From positions 4,943,477-5,007,476 of the forward strand of contig WARS01000025.1 in assembly GCA_008933995.1 (NCBI GenBank): a DNA stretch of 64,000 nucleotides, written 5' to 3'. The DNA is from Datnioides undecimradiatus (Eukaryota > Chordata > Actinopteri > Lobotiformes > Datnioididae). This document shows, one piece after another, positions 46,400 through 57,860 of the stretch (position 1 is the stretch's first letter; every line of letters begins with the position of its first letter). The notes beneath the pieces are model-generated. The model made no database searches. It saw only the letters and a program-made list of their open reading frames with translations, and was not told the origin of the DNA. Made by a program: the position numbers and the translations under genes.

Positions 46400-46645
46400 A
46401 ACATTCATCTCCCCCTCAGAACTGTTGTAATGGTAGCACCTAATGCCAACCATGGGTAAAGTTAGTTTTTATTGTCTTATAATTTAAGTTCTAACCAAAT
46501 AACCGCACAACTCATTAGCAGCATCAGCCTTGTCTCCTGTTTAGTGCTAATCAACAAATATTAGCATGCTAACTAAATTTAACTTCAACTGTGAGCATGA
46601 TTAGCATTATACCCTCTTAGCATCAGCAAAGAGGGTATAATGTGG
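46400..46645 (-). repeat. Dispersed fish repeat, family B, minus orientation, with an internal hairpin
   Basis: ACATTCATCTCCCCCTCAGA, TGTTGTAATGGTAGC, AGTGCTAATCAACAAATATT, AGCATGCTAAC and GTGAGCATGATTAGCATTAT follow the reverse family order. Its end carries a perfect 14-bp inverted repeat (46605-46618 and 46629-46642; arms CATTATACCCTCTT and AAGAGGGTATAATG, loop of 10 nt). Confidence 0.7.
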
Positions 46646-47479
46646 CTGTAAACTGTTTTACAAACAATTCTTTATCTCATTTTATACTATTTAATTAAAT
46701 TACGCATGTTGACAGAGTAAAACCTTTACAAAAGTTAGCATAACTTTTAACACCCAGACTGAGTTTTCTGGCAACAATAGTACTGATACAAAAATAAAAT
46801 CTACTGTTGCAGCCCCTCCTCCATTTGAGATCTCCAGTCCCAACTACTCAGAAAATCCATAAGCTTTTAAGATTGAATATGAGATTAAATGATTTATTTG
46901 CAGCATGTTGTATGTTTTCAGTGGAGGATTCCTAATCCCTAAACCTGATTGGTTTAACATGTTTTGGAATGGATGATGTTACCAGCAGCTCCCCCTTTTT
47001 GTTTTTAATTCCCTCATCCCGCAGACAGACCGGCTCGAACAGCTCAGTGTTCACTTTGAAAAACACAAGATTCAGTCTGTTCTTATTTTTTTCTGAACTT
47101 GTGTATTTCAGCACAAATACAATTCTGCAGGAATGAAAGCTTGTGGCAGAGAGTTTGTTTAGCAGTAATGTAGGTGCATGTCAAATGTGATACACCGCTT
47201 GTGCATTATTTGTATGCGGATGGCTTTGACGTCCAACCCTATTTTCAGCCCATTTCCATTTTGCTTGAATTCCTCTGACTATTGCAAAGTGCTGAGGCTC
47301 ACAAATAGAACAAGAGATGGAATTTAAATGCCCTCTATACATAATCATAGAGCAGATTGAAGTGTGCACACTCTTCCCTGTTTGGCTCTAGTTTGTTCTT
47401 TTCACACGCTGACAATGCTCCAGCAAGCAAGCAAAACAAAAATCCTTCTAGTGAAGCAAAAAATAAATTCTGTGAAAGG

Positions 47480-47965
47480 AAGTAGAGAGGCAGATGATGG
47501 AATATCATAAATACACAGTGATCCTCAGCTGCCTTTCAATAATGGATGCTGAGGAGGGTGGCAACTTTGATTTTGGGCTTTCCCGTTGATACAGGTAGCA
47601 TGTTCTGCATATTTATGGGGGGGTTTGTCTCCTGTGCATGTGTGTGCTCATGAGCAGCTGTGTACACTTGTGACCTTGTCTATCTGCTGGCATGTCTGTG
47701 TCCACGCCATATAGCCCTCCACCACCTATAGAGATATAAATCTTTCATAAGCACCTCCGCCCTCACATATAGCGCATCCCACCGCAAGCCGCACACATGA
47801 ACCGCAACATTTTATCTTAATGGCACATATGATTGATGATGAGTGCATCCTTTAATTATTCCGTCCTCCTATAATTACTCTATCGCAGTGGTTACAGTTA
47901 TCGCGCTCATAAATCTCTAAGCATGTTGTGGCTAATGCAGAAAGACAGCGAAGTACAGGGAATAC
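47480..47965. promoter_or_regulatory. Candidate conserved non-coding element / enhancer cluster
   Basis: A complex, nearly repeat-free block with dense homeodomain-type cores: GCTGCCTTTCAATAATGGAT, TTAATGGCACATATGATTGA, CCTTTAATTATTCCGTCCTC, CTATAATTACTCTATCGCAG and CGCTCATAAATCTC. There are no open frames. Among the non-coding parts of the window this has one of the strongest enhancer-like textures, but I could not align it to another genome. Confidence 0.35.
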
Positions 47966-50941
47966 ACTCTAGCTGGCACATGAAACGGGGGGGAAAAGGG
48001 AGAAGAACAAGCTTCAGTGCAGTGTAGTAATTTACTGGAGCTGCAGTCAAACATGTCCTGTGGGGTTAAACTGTAAGCATCAAATCCAACTCCAGGCTAC
48101 ACCAAACTCTCTTCTACAGATGAGCTAATATAAAACTGCAGCTATGAAACTGACCTCATGTGTTTCTGTCTAAGTTGCTATTGCAAAGGTCAAAAATGAA
48201 CTTTGACCCTCAGCTTTGAAGCAGTTATGGACAGCAAAAGTTATTGAAATGCTCCAAAAGTGTAAAAATCTTCAATTCAGAGTCAACGTGGCAAGTTTAA
48301 TTTTCTGTCACCTGGCATTTTCTTCCCCATCTGTCAAATCTCCAGAACCAAATATTTCACAAAGACACGCTGATTAATTTCGCTCTTGCCTCTTGCCTCC
48401 TCTTTGCTGTGGGGAATATAATTATAGCACAATGCAGGTTTGATGACACAGAATCCACCTCCAGTTGCATCGGTTGTATCAGGGGATAAAACCCTGTGTT
48501 TTTTTTGGTGGGACCCCTGCATTGAGTGCAAATCCTTCGCTTCAAACACAAATTCTTAAACGTTAAATTCAAGATGAAACACATAACTCATCATCATCAC
48601 AGACAACTTGATGCAGGCAAGAATTATTCGATTTGTCAAATACGTGTTGAATGTTTTCCTTTTGTTAACTTTAGAAATTCTTTTTTCTTTTGCAGTGGAA
48701 TCAAATCACAAAAGCAGCCATTATCCGAAGGATGGTACCAGGCTTTTGTGGCTCACATTAACAAAAGCTGATGAGCACCTTTGGCTAAAAGCCACTTCTC
48801 AAGGTATGGTGTCTGAGTGAAACAAAAAGAGGGGAGACACACCCTCTCGTGGCGGGGGGGGTGGCGCTTTTCATGTGCTAACACTGCAACATTAAAGCCT
48901 CTGGAGGAGGCGATTCGGGTATCGGATGCATTCACAGCTGAAAAATGTGACACCCATCAGGGACTGCATTGTTCCTAACAGTGTAAACAAAACATTTACA
49001 TATTATCACCTTCAGAAATTGTCTCTGGCATCTCCTGAGTGGCTCTTCAGCTGCTATATGCACCACTGTGTTAAGCCGCCATACTACTTGCTGATGTCGT
49101 CCGCCTGCCATTTGGTGGTGGGCAGATAGCAAACGGTGGTTTTATAAGAGCTTTGTTTCAGAAAAAACAACCACCTGCTGCACCTAGAAATGTAGTTGAT
49201 GAGCGCTGCAAGACTGAACCGGTACAACGTATAATAAATAAAACCAAAAGACACTGACGAGCTGAGGGGAAAGGCAGCGTTGGGTGATTATTGCACGTGG
49301 TGACCCTTTCACACAGACACTGTTAATGAAAACATATTGATTAGAGCAGTTCTACGTATTTTGTAGACATTAAACAGGACAATAAGAGCATGCAGTTGAC
49401 TGCTGCAAGCCTGTTCAGCTCGTATTCTGGTGTCTTTTCCTATTGTCTCTGTGCATAACGCTTAGCTGTTATTTACAGTCCGAAGCAACTGCTCCTGCGC
49501 TCAGCATTATGTAATGGCAGACTCCAGTGGAGGCTGCCATTTGATAGACTTATGTAAACAGCTCTCCTGCCGTTCTTCGGGTGACTCATTCCTGCTCAAA
49601 CCTGCGCTTTGTGGGTGGCTGTGTGTTTTTTAGTGTGTTCTTATGTCATGATTGCACCAACGGCCTTCGAATGACGCTCGTGCAGAACCTACAATCGCTG
49701 CGCTGTCGTCTGCAAACACGTGATCGTAACATGACAAACGCACATGTGTGCACACAGACAGAGACCCTTGACCCCTGGTGTAATTGGTTTTTCGGGGGCG
49801 ATGGTATCGAGGGAAACTCGAGAGAGCGAGAGAAGCTTGTCTTGAATTCGCTTTTGATACTCCTACCACAACAAAGACAAACACTTTGAAATAACATGTT
49901 CCTACGTTTTTCTCTGTGCCCCTCCGTCCCCCCTTTGTTCCCGCTCCTCTCTCCTCATCTTTGTCCCTCAGCCTGGGCTTACGTAACTCTGTCCTCAAAC
50001 TGAGGTGACCATGTTCTCATTTATGAGGGGGAGCCGTGACTATTAAAGGAGTTGTATGGTGGGTGTACAGCTCATTCAGCTGCTCCCAACTGGCCAGGAA
50101 CTCATGTAATGCAGCTTTATTTTGCATTATCGTGAAGTGGTTCGGAGGCTGGGATGGAGACAGTTTGAAATCGAATCTTTTGTTTGAAAAGGAGGAAAAA
50201 GCAAGAACTTGTTGTCATGTAACTGTGGTTCAGATAGGCTGTATATTATATTCAAAGGCCAGTCATCATAGTATTCATCCCTGGATCTAAAATTTATATA
50301 TAACCTGATCATTTTGTCTGCCTTGTATGATTCTCCCACTGACTGCTCATGTTTCTCGTCTAGTTGGCAGTAAACAAGTTGTTCATTTTGACCAGGGGGT
50401 GGACCTGTAATTGGTATTTTAATAATATAACAGATTAAAAGTCTGCGTCCTGATTGGAGGTCTTCTGGGTCTGGATTTAGACTCCATTCTGCTTGTTAGA
50501 TACTCTTTGGGCTTGGAGAAGGAACTACATAAATAGGTTATGTCAAGACCAAAAGCCCTTGTTTAACACTTTAATATTTTTCCAAACTGGGGCCTTTAAA
50601 TGTCCGGGACAAGTCATGGTCCACATTTATATTTGGCATATGAGAAAAAGAAGTCTGTACTGCACCTGGACAACAGTTTAACTCCACAGCATCCATCTTA
50701 ATGCCTGATTTCCATTGTGTCAGCAGCCATTTTGTCGATGCGGCTGCTGTTTGTACGGCCAGACAAGCCGCAGATGTCACTGTTGTGCAATTGTGTTAAT
50801 TGCTTTAATTACTGTCTGCTACACAAGCTCGCACAATTATATACTGTAAACACACAGCCTCTGATTAGTTATGCTTCATCCATATTACTACAGAGACCTA
50901 ATGGATTTTTTCGCCATCTTTAATCTCATCGTTCCCTGCAT

Positions 50942-50965
50942 GCACACACACACACACACACACAC
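50942..50965. repeat. CA microsatellite
   Basis: About twelve CA units. Confidence 0.9.
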
Positions 50966-51065
50966 GCCATCACCTAAAGTGTGTATCTGACAGCCCTGCG
51001 ATTACAGCACATTGCATCAGACTGCAGTTTATGCAGCACTCTACAATTCATAGACATCTCCACAG

Positions 51066-51085
51066 TCTCTCTCTCTCTCTCTCTC
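51066..51085. repeat. CT microsatellite
   Basis: About ten CT units. Confidence 0.9.
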
Positions 51086-51373
51086 GCACAGCCTGTCCGT
51101 TGAGATCAACAGTTAAGAGGCCACTTTCCCTTCAGACTGATCGAAGAATAACATGTATGTTTTGTGGAAAAGCACCCGGGGGAGTAATTCCAGGACAGCC
51201 AAACGTAGACATACACGCCATCTTTAATATGCCGTCAGTTCATGTGATGCTTTCTGGAGCAGAGTGATCCATCATTTGGACAAAATGACATTAACTCTGA
51301 TTGAATGATTGTTAAGAGCAGATCGAAACCAGTCCCAATTTAGTCATCTGTGTTTCAGAGACATTAAGCACAG

Positions 51374-51702
51374 TTAAAGAAATAGTTTTTTAAATTGGAT
51401 TATTCACTTTCTTGAAGAGTGTTAGCTGAAAAGATTGATTCCACTCTCACATCTGTACATTAAATATGCAGTTAGAGCCAGAAGTTGCTTATCTTAGCTT
51501 AGCTTAGCATTAAGATTGGAAACAGGGAGAAACAGCCAGCTTGGCTCTGTCCAAAAGGTCAAATAAACCTGCACACCATCACCTCTAATCACCAGTTCAC
51601 TTATTTACATATTGTACCTGCTGTGTTTAATCATAAGACAGGTGTAAAAACAGTTTAAGGGGTAAGGGGCTTGGACTACTTCCTGGCCAAGAAAGAGCCC
51701 CA
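51374..51702 (+). repeat. Dispersed fish repeat, family A, near full-length copy
   Basis: Starts TTAAAGAAATAGTTTTTTAA and continues TATTCACTTTCTTGAAGAGT, GATTGATTCCACTCTCACAT, GTACATTAAATATGCAG, TTAGCTTAGCTTAGCATTAA, GATTGGAAACAGGGAGAAAC, GGCTCTGTCCAAAAGGTCAA and CACCATCACCTCTAATCACC. It finishes around TGGACTACTTCCTGGCCAAG. This block order matches a common percomorph repeat recalled from memory. No coding capacity. Confidence 0.8.
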
Positions 51703-51704
51703 AA

Positions 51705-53870
51705 CTCTACTCCACAATGAGAAACAAACATATTTCCAAAATACTGAACTATTAGTTTAACAGGAATATTTTTGTTAATCATAGAAAATGCCTCAGAGTT
51801 AATGCATACTAACAAAAACAGTTTGACGCTCTTTTCCCAATATAATTCCTACCCAATATTTTCCCATTGCCATTTATTTTCCCCAGCAAGCTGATGGAAA
51901 TGCACCTTGTTCACTTTCTATTTGTTGGCATGTTTCTAAAACAAACCATGTTTTCATCTGCAACAGACTAAAGTGAAATTCAAAGTAACGTAGATTCCTG
52001 TTTACTTCCCTCAGGCGACTGTTAGACATTAAACACCTTGTGATGACACACTTGCTGTAACTCAATCTCTACTCAGGTGCAACCAACCCAGTGCAGAAAA
52101 TGGTCATGAGACAAAGGAGGGCCAGTCAGATGGTAGACAATAACATAGAAATAGTGGTGGAAGTAGATGTTTGTTTGATCCAACTGTTTTTATACAGGTG
52201 AAAGTCAGCGAGTCTAGCAGTTATGGAAAATGATCACGGTCAGCCCAAATAATTGCAATTAGGCGATTTTGCAGTTTGAAGGTTACATGCAACCATTCTT
52301 AGATGCAAAAACAACCACGTTCTGCACGTAGTTTGTCAAGAACATTTAAGCTACACACGTAACAGAAGGCGTATTTACTGGTTTGCTTGTGAAATTCTTA
52401 AAAAACTAAAATACCTCTTTAAGTGAGGGTGTGTTTTCTATTGTGTACGCCTACGTTCGGTCCCCTACCCCGAAGTGGTGAGCAGACTGACAGACGGAGA
52501 AAACAGAGTGGTAGTGGCTGATCATTGCATTATTCATGCTCGTGCAATGGCCCCAAGCTCAGTCCGTATGGTAGCTAGACCATGCAGCAGTGTAATAGGC
52601 CAAGTTAGCCATAATAAAGAATGGGTTCCGTATCTCAAATGGCAGTCGGAGATAGTCTCTCTACCTGTCTGTTCCTGTGCATTCAGACACAGGAAATCGT
52701 ATGCACACTCCTCTTACGCTGTCAGCCACAATTCAGTGACTCCTGCCTTCTTACATCACCACATCCCACTCATGTCCCTGTCCCCCCCACCCCCTATTTC
52801 CTCATTCACTCCACTGAGCTTTTGAAGCACTTTCCCTTTTCATCCCTCCTCCTCTTCTAGCCCTGAAAGGTTGATCTGTGACTGAGCTTGTTGCGTCTTT
52901 TATCGGCGTCTCGCAGCAGCCCGGGGACAAAGGGCAGCCGAAATGCCACAATGTCTCTACATTCTGCCTGTGCGCAGATGCAAACGCATGAAAAGAGGCC
53001 GACATTCAATCATCTGCACTGTGAGGCTGGAATACAGTTGAGGATGGATGGAGGCAGACAAGGAGGATGAGGACAGAGGAGGAGGACGAGGAGGACGGGC
53101 GCTCGTTTTATAATTGATTATGCTAAATCCCGGGCTAAACGAGAGGCTAGACAGGGGATAACCAGGGGACACGCTGAAACCTCTGTGGAGTCTTTATTTG
53201 TCCTTGATTTGTTTTTCATTGCTTTCTTTCCAACACACACACACACCTAAAATTTCAAACATCTTTCCGTTTGTAACTCCTTTCTGTGCAATCCCGTCTC
53301 AGTTTAAAGGGCAAAGGTCACTGAGCCGCCACATCTTAAATCCACTGTATGTGTCTGCTTGAGTAGGTGTGTGTGAGAGACAGTGTGTGTGTCAATCCTG
53401 TATCTGTATCTACAAATCTGTCTCTGCTGCCTGTCTGATCCCTGACTCCCCACACATCTAATCTCACCATCCTTCTGCCCACCAAACACTCTGCCTCTGT
53501 GTGTGTGTCTGTGTGTGTGTTTCCTGGATTAATATGTCAAAATATTGTTCAAAGCAATCACTTCCATACACTAAATGCATCTATTTCAACCATTCTCGCT
53601 GGATTGCGGTTAATCTACCTCTCCTGGCTCTGCTATTCCCTTTTAAAAGGGTTAAACAAGGATCCTTTCGGAAAGACAAATCAATGCATCAATGAGCCCC
53701 TGAGGACATCTCACCATTACTGTACCTCACAAGTGACCTCTGTCTTTTAGGGAAATTATTCCCAACTATGCTTTATGCCTTGATGAAGGACACCTGAATA
53801 TATCAATAAGCTGCTCCCATCTTGACTCTGGGGAAAATCATGAATACATTATTACAGTATTGTATAGTAG
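51705..53870. other. Gene desert block with one candidate regulatory segment
   Basis: No gene is recognised. The segment about 52880-53170 is CpG-richer and balanced in composition, with GTCTTTTATCGGCGTCTCGC, AATTGATTATGCTAAATCCC and CCCGGGCTAAACGAGAGG, and looks like conserved non-coding DNA by texture. A GAGGAC-rich tract sits inside it near 53060-53100. Short CA/GT tracts flank it at 53231 and about 53500. Confidence 0.4.
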
Positions 53871-53872
53871 AG

Positions 53873-54392
53873 TAGCAGCTCTGTGAGGCTGTGTTATTAA
53901 CAGGAATAACATTCACCATCTTCATTTACATTTGTTAAATACCACTAACTAAGAGCACGTGTGGCATGGGAATGTCAATAGTTTTGCAGGTATTTGGCTA
54001 AAAAGTAAAGTATTGGACAAATTCTAATTTTAACCCGATGATTTGCTGAAGAAAAAAAAGGGTATGTTGGTGGGAATCTGGACAAATGTCCTACCAAGCC
54101 ATCTAATAAATGTTGAGATATTTTATTATATAATGTTTAACCTGTTTGTGACAACAGATAAAAAATAAGACAATCACCGAAGTGACTGGGGTTCATCATC
54201 TGGGCACCATGATTTCTGTACCGAATGTCAGTGTCATGTCGCCGAAGGAAAACTCAATGTCAAGTCAGCAGGATTCATCCTCTGGGGACCATAAATGTCT
54301 CCACAAAACTGAATGACGATGCATTCAGTAGCTTTTCAGATGTTTAAGTCTGGACCAGAAAGGTGGGCCAACATTTTTCTCCCCAACGGCCA
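53873..54392 (+). repeat. Dispersed fish repeat, family B, long copy
   Basis: TAGCAGCTCTGTGAGGCTGT opens the element. GGGAATGTCAATAGTTTTGC, AGGTATTTGGCTAAAAAGTA, AAGTATTGGACAAATTC, TTAACCCGATGATTTGCTGA, GGTTCATCATCTGGGCACCA and CAGATGTTTAAGTCTGGACC follow, ending near AGGTGGGCCAACATT. At about 520 nt it is the longest copy of this family in the window. Confidence 0.8.
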
Positions 54393-54399
54393 AAAAAAA

Positions 54400-56922
54400 C
54401 TTTGCTGATCATAAGACTTTAATTGCTTTTAGTTTAATTCAGAAAATGCTTCCCAACAATATTTTCCATTTTCCTGACTGCAAACAAATCAGACATAACT
54501 GTAAATGTAAAATCTTTTACTACTGTTCCCCTTCCCTCCATTCTTCTTTCATCTGTTTCCAGCCAACTTCATTTAAAAGTCCCATTTTATTTATAAAGAA
54601 AGACATCGCCTTCCTTCTTTCTAATTAGAAAAAGGGGGGTATTTTGAATAAATGTGGGACACAAAATCAATGGAGCTTTGATCAGACCGCGCGCTCGAGC
54701 TCAGCGAATGCTAATGTCACACAACTCGCCCGCTCGCTGCTATGGAAACTAAAGGGCGTCCGAAGGTCGCCTCACTTCAAGGAAGCACTAATACATGCAT
54801 GCAGTGGGCTGTAGTAGGCCCACCTGGAGATGAAAGGAGGCGAACAGGAGGAGATAGAGATTGAGGGAAAGGAGTGATGGGGCAGATGGATGCAGTGCGC
54901 TCACTCGCACAATATCCCAAGAGGCTCACAGCCTCCCAGACTGTGTTTTTGTGGATTCAGTGAGCGTCTCCTAAAAGACAATCCCATCTTTAGCCTGGCT
55001 GCATCCACACCTCTGCTCATCTTCTGTCTGGAGCAGAAGAAGATTTGAATATTCTCAATTCAGCATGCTGGGATTTTGTATCTTAATCCCGCTACCCATG
55101 GCGGAGAAGCCGGAGACCCCGGATCACTTCATGGAGCACACTAGATTGAGCCAAGAGGGGGATTGTTGGCGCAATCGCAGAAAACTATCATGCAGGTTAC
55201 AGAGCAATTCTGAATTACATTACAACTCATTTTATTCATTGAGTGTATTCTACTTAATTGTTATTTTTATGTATTGTTTTCCCTGTCTTGTTTATTATTA
55301 TTAAAAACACAAACACTTCATTTACTAAGAAGTGAGTAAAATCAAGACAAATTTACAGGAAGTGTTGAAGGTAAAATTAACTTTACATTAAAAGTCAATA
55401 AATAATATCCTGCCTCAAACACTTAACATCACTTAATGTCACTAAATATAATGTCTGTGTTTGTGTTTTGTTCAGCCGAGGCTCCTCTGACCCTTTCCAT
55501 CTCCATCACCATGAATATTGAAGAGCGAGAGATGCACTCTGCCCATTCAATACATGCCAGAAATTTACAGTGGCATGCTCACTTTATGAAGATGTATTGG
55601 TCACTGTCTGTGCTTGTGAGTGTGCGTGTGTGTATACGTTGTTATGAGGCTCACATGTGCCGCACCTTAGCTGCTATTTATGCATGTATCCGAGCACTGA
55701 ATCAACCTATCTGCATTGTGTCATGTATAAATGTGATGTGAAATGAAAATGGATCCGACCCTGGGGTCTATTGTCCCGGCGCTACCTTTGCACGCCCTTG
55801 ACTAAAATGGTTCACTAAATCACAAGCACAGACACCATAATGTACCCAGAGAGAGAGAAAGAGGAAGGGTAAAGTTCCTATCCGACTGTCCAGCGAATTC
55901 TGTGTAAACATGTCAAATATTGCAAAGCGCGTGTATTTTGTTCTCATAATCTGGCGAAAACATAAATGAAAAAGGACTTCACGGAAAATAGGAGGTGACT
56001 TTCGACATAGATTTTGTGACACCAAGTCATTCTGGCAGGCGGGACTTGCTTTTGGACAACGAACAATAAGGCAATGGAAGAACGTATTGTCACTTTTAAG
56101 CCCTTGCTCATAATGATAGATAGATAGATTGATCATAGAGATTGTTTTCACCATAAACAGCGTGCACAAGTGTATAACACGATATTAAGTGCAACTGAAA
56201 TTTAATATTTCTTCCTTGTAGTTCCGTGTAGTTGGTCTATTTTTATATATCACATGAACAAATGGATACCTACAAAGGGAGGGACGGAGTTTGCCAAGAT
56301 CAGGTTGTCCTCTTTGGTCTGCCTGCATATTCTCTAACAACACCCATAAGACCCATACGTTTCTGTCACTGTCTTTAATTACTAATTAATTTATCTTTCT
56401 GTCTGCCTGTCTCAGGACACCTCTCCTCATCCTCCCGACTCTGCTCCAGCAGGCAAGGACAGGCGAGGACGATGGGATCCTGTGGTCCGCACAGGGATTT
56501 CATTATGGCTTCCTTCCAGAGGAATGAAGTAGCAGCAAACAAGGACTAACACAAGGACAAACAACATAACAGGCCGTGCTGGAGTTCTTCACGCTGTATT
56601 TTCTGGAGGTGACAACATCACACATGCTGCCGTGTCCGGGTGGGGGTGGATACTGTGTACTGTGAAATGCGTTTTCAGAGTACAATGTGTGTGCGTGTGC
56701 CATTATGTTGGTCGTGTGGGACCCCAGACTCAGTTCCATCACTAATGTATGTCTGTCTGTAACCTCCCCCACTTACACACACTCACACAGTGAAATGAGG
56801 TCAGATAGTGTCATGAATGTCTCTGCTGTGTGTCCTCTAGCGCTTCATGCTGCACTGTGCACGCGTGTGTGTCCATGTATGTGTGTCTTACACCCTTTCT
56901 GACTGAGTTTGGTCATGAGTAT

Positions 56923-56961
<39 letters not shown>

Positions 56962-57640
56962 GGTGAGGTTACTGCGAGGGCATGGGTGGTCACCGCAGCG
57001 TGTTGCCTGATTGGCTGATTGGAGGAGTTGTTTACATTGTATCTGTGTGCCCAGTGAAGAGGAACAGACCCCCTGCAGACTGTAGCCTCCACACCAGACA
57101 GGCATCACACACACACCCACACACACGCACTATTATTCCCCATGCTTTGGCAGGCCTTGTTACTATGCAGACACACTCCTGCTCTCCCACTTTGGCAGGC
57201 TCACTTCCCGGACAGAAGTATGGTGTTCGTAACAAGTTGACAGATGTAGGGCAGGACGGGGGCAACTGACTAAACACGCTGAAATATTATGCCAGTACTT
57301 TTACGTAGGTTTTGCATCACACTCATAAATTCAGAAATCATCTGTGACCTGTATTTTTTTCCATTAATTCTCCTTCTCGTTTAGCCTTACGGGCTCTCAA
57401 AAAGCTTTTTGTGTCAATGCAAATTCAAATCCACAGAACGAACATGTTTTAATATTAAATAGTTCATATGTGCTTGTAAAATTTGTAAAAATGGCAGAGC
57501 CCTGGCAACAGTATTTACGCATGCAAGAAACATCCAGCAAAACCTTGACAAAATGCAAATTTAGTTGCGGGCTAACATGAGCGGGAGATGACAAAAATAC
57601 TCTTTGGCCATCTAGGGAAAACCCAGAGACAGGGAATGAT
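54400..57640. other. Gene desert block
   Basis: No gene is recognised. 54660-55020 is CpG-richer, with GAGCTTTGATCAGA (TCF/LEF-like) and a patch of CGCGCGCTCGAGC, and may be regulatory. A short open reading frame starts at 55098 with a good initiation context (CCCATGG). 55840-56110 has balanced composition. A GATA tetranucleotide run lies at 56118-56129 and a long GT array at 56925-56960. Confidence 0.5.
56925..56960. repeat. GT microsatellite, about 18 units
   Basis: Uninterrupted GT array. Confidence 0.95.
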
Positions 57641-57860
57641 GAATGCATGAAGAAAGATGAGTGAATAATCTTATTTAGGTACCAAAGTATCTGGTTGTGT
57701 GTGTGTGCATGCATGCAAGCATGTAAATAAGAGTTAGATTGCACTTGTGCACACAAGAGGAGGCTGCTTTGCATGCGTAAGTGCCAGACTATGACGCTAA
57801 TTGTGTGATCATGCATGCATAACGTATATGTCCTATGCATCGCAGGATGCATGCAACAGT
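57640..57860. other. Cluster of ATGCAT / GCATGC palindromes
   Basis: Within 220 bp there are six groups of ATGCAT or GCATGC words, including GCATGCATGCAAGCATG near 57707 and GATCATGCATGCATAAC near 57808. They alternate purine and pyrimidine, so they may favour Z-DNA or act as clustered sites for ATGCAT-binding factors. It may instead be a decayed simple repeat. Confidence 0.4.

Larger units (their letters stand above)
47970..51370. other. Gene desert block
   Basis: No gene is recognised. A CA array at 50942 and a CT array at 51066 are the main simple repeats. 51130-51260 has balanced composition and could be regulatory. Open frames such as 49581-49889 and 49630-49998 (minus) lack family similarity. 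Confidence 0.55.

Noticed and set aside
55768-56169. 133-codon minus-strand open frame near a GATA tetranucleotide run
   Set aside because: No recognisable domain, no codon bias, and no splice or promoter context. The region looks like non-coding DNA of balanced composition.
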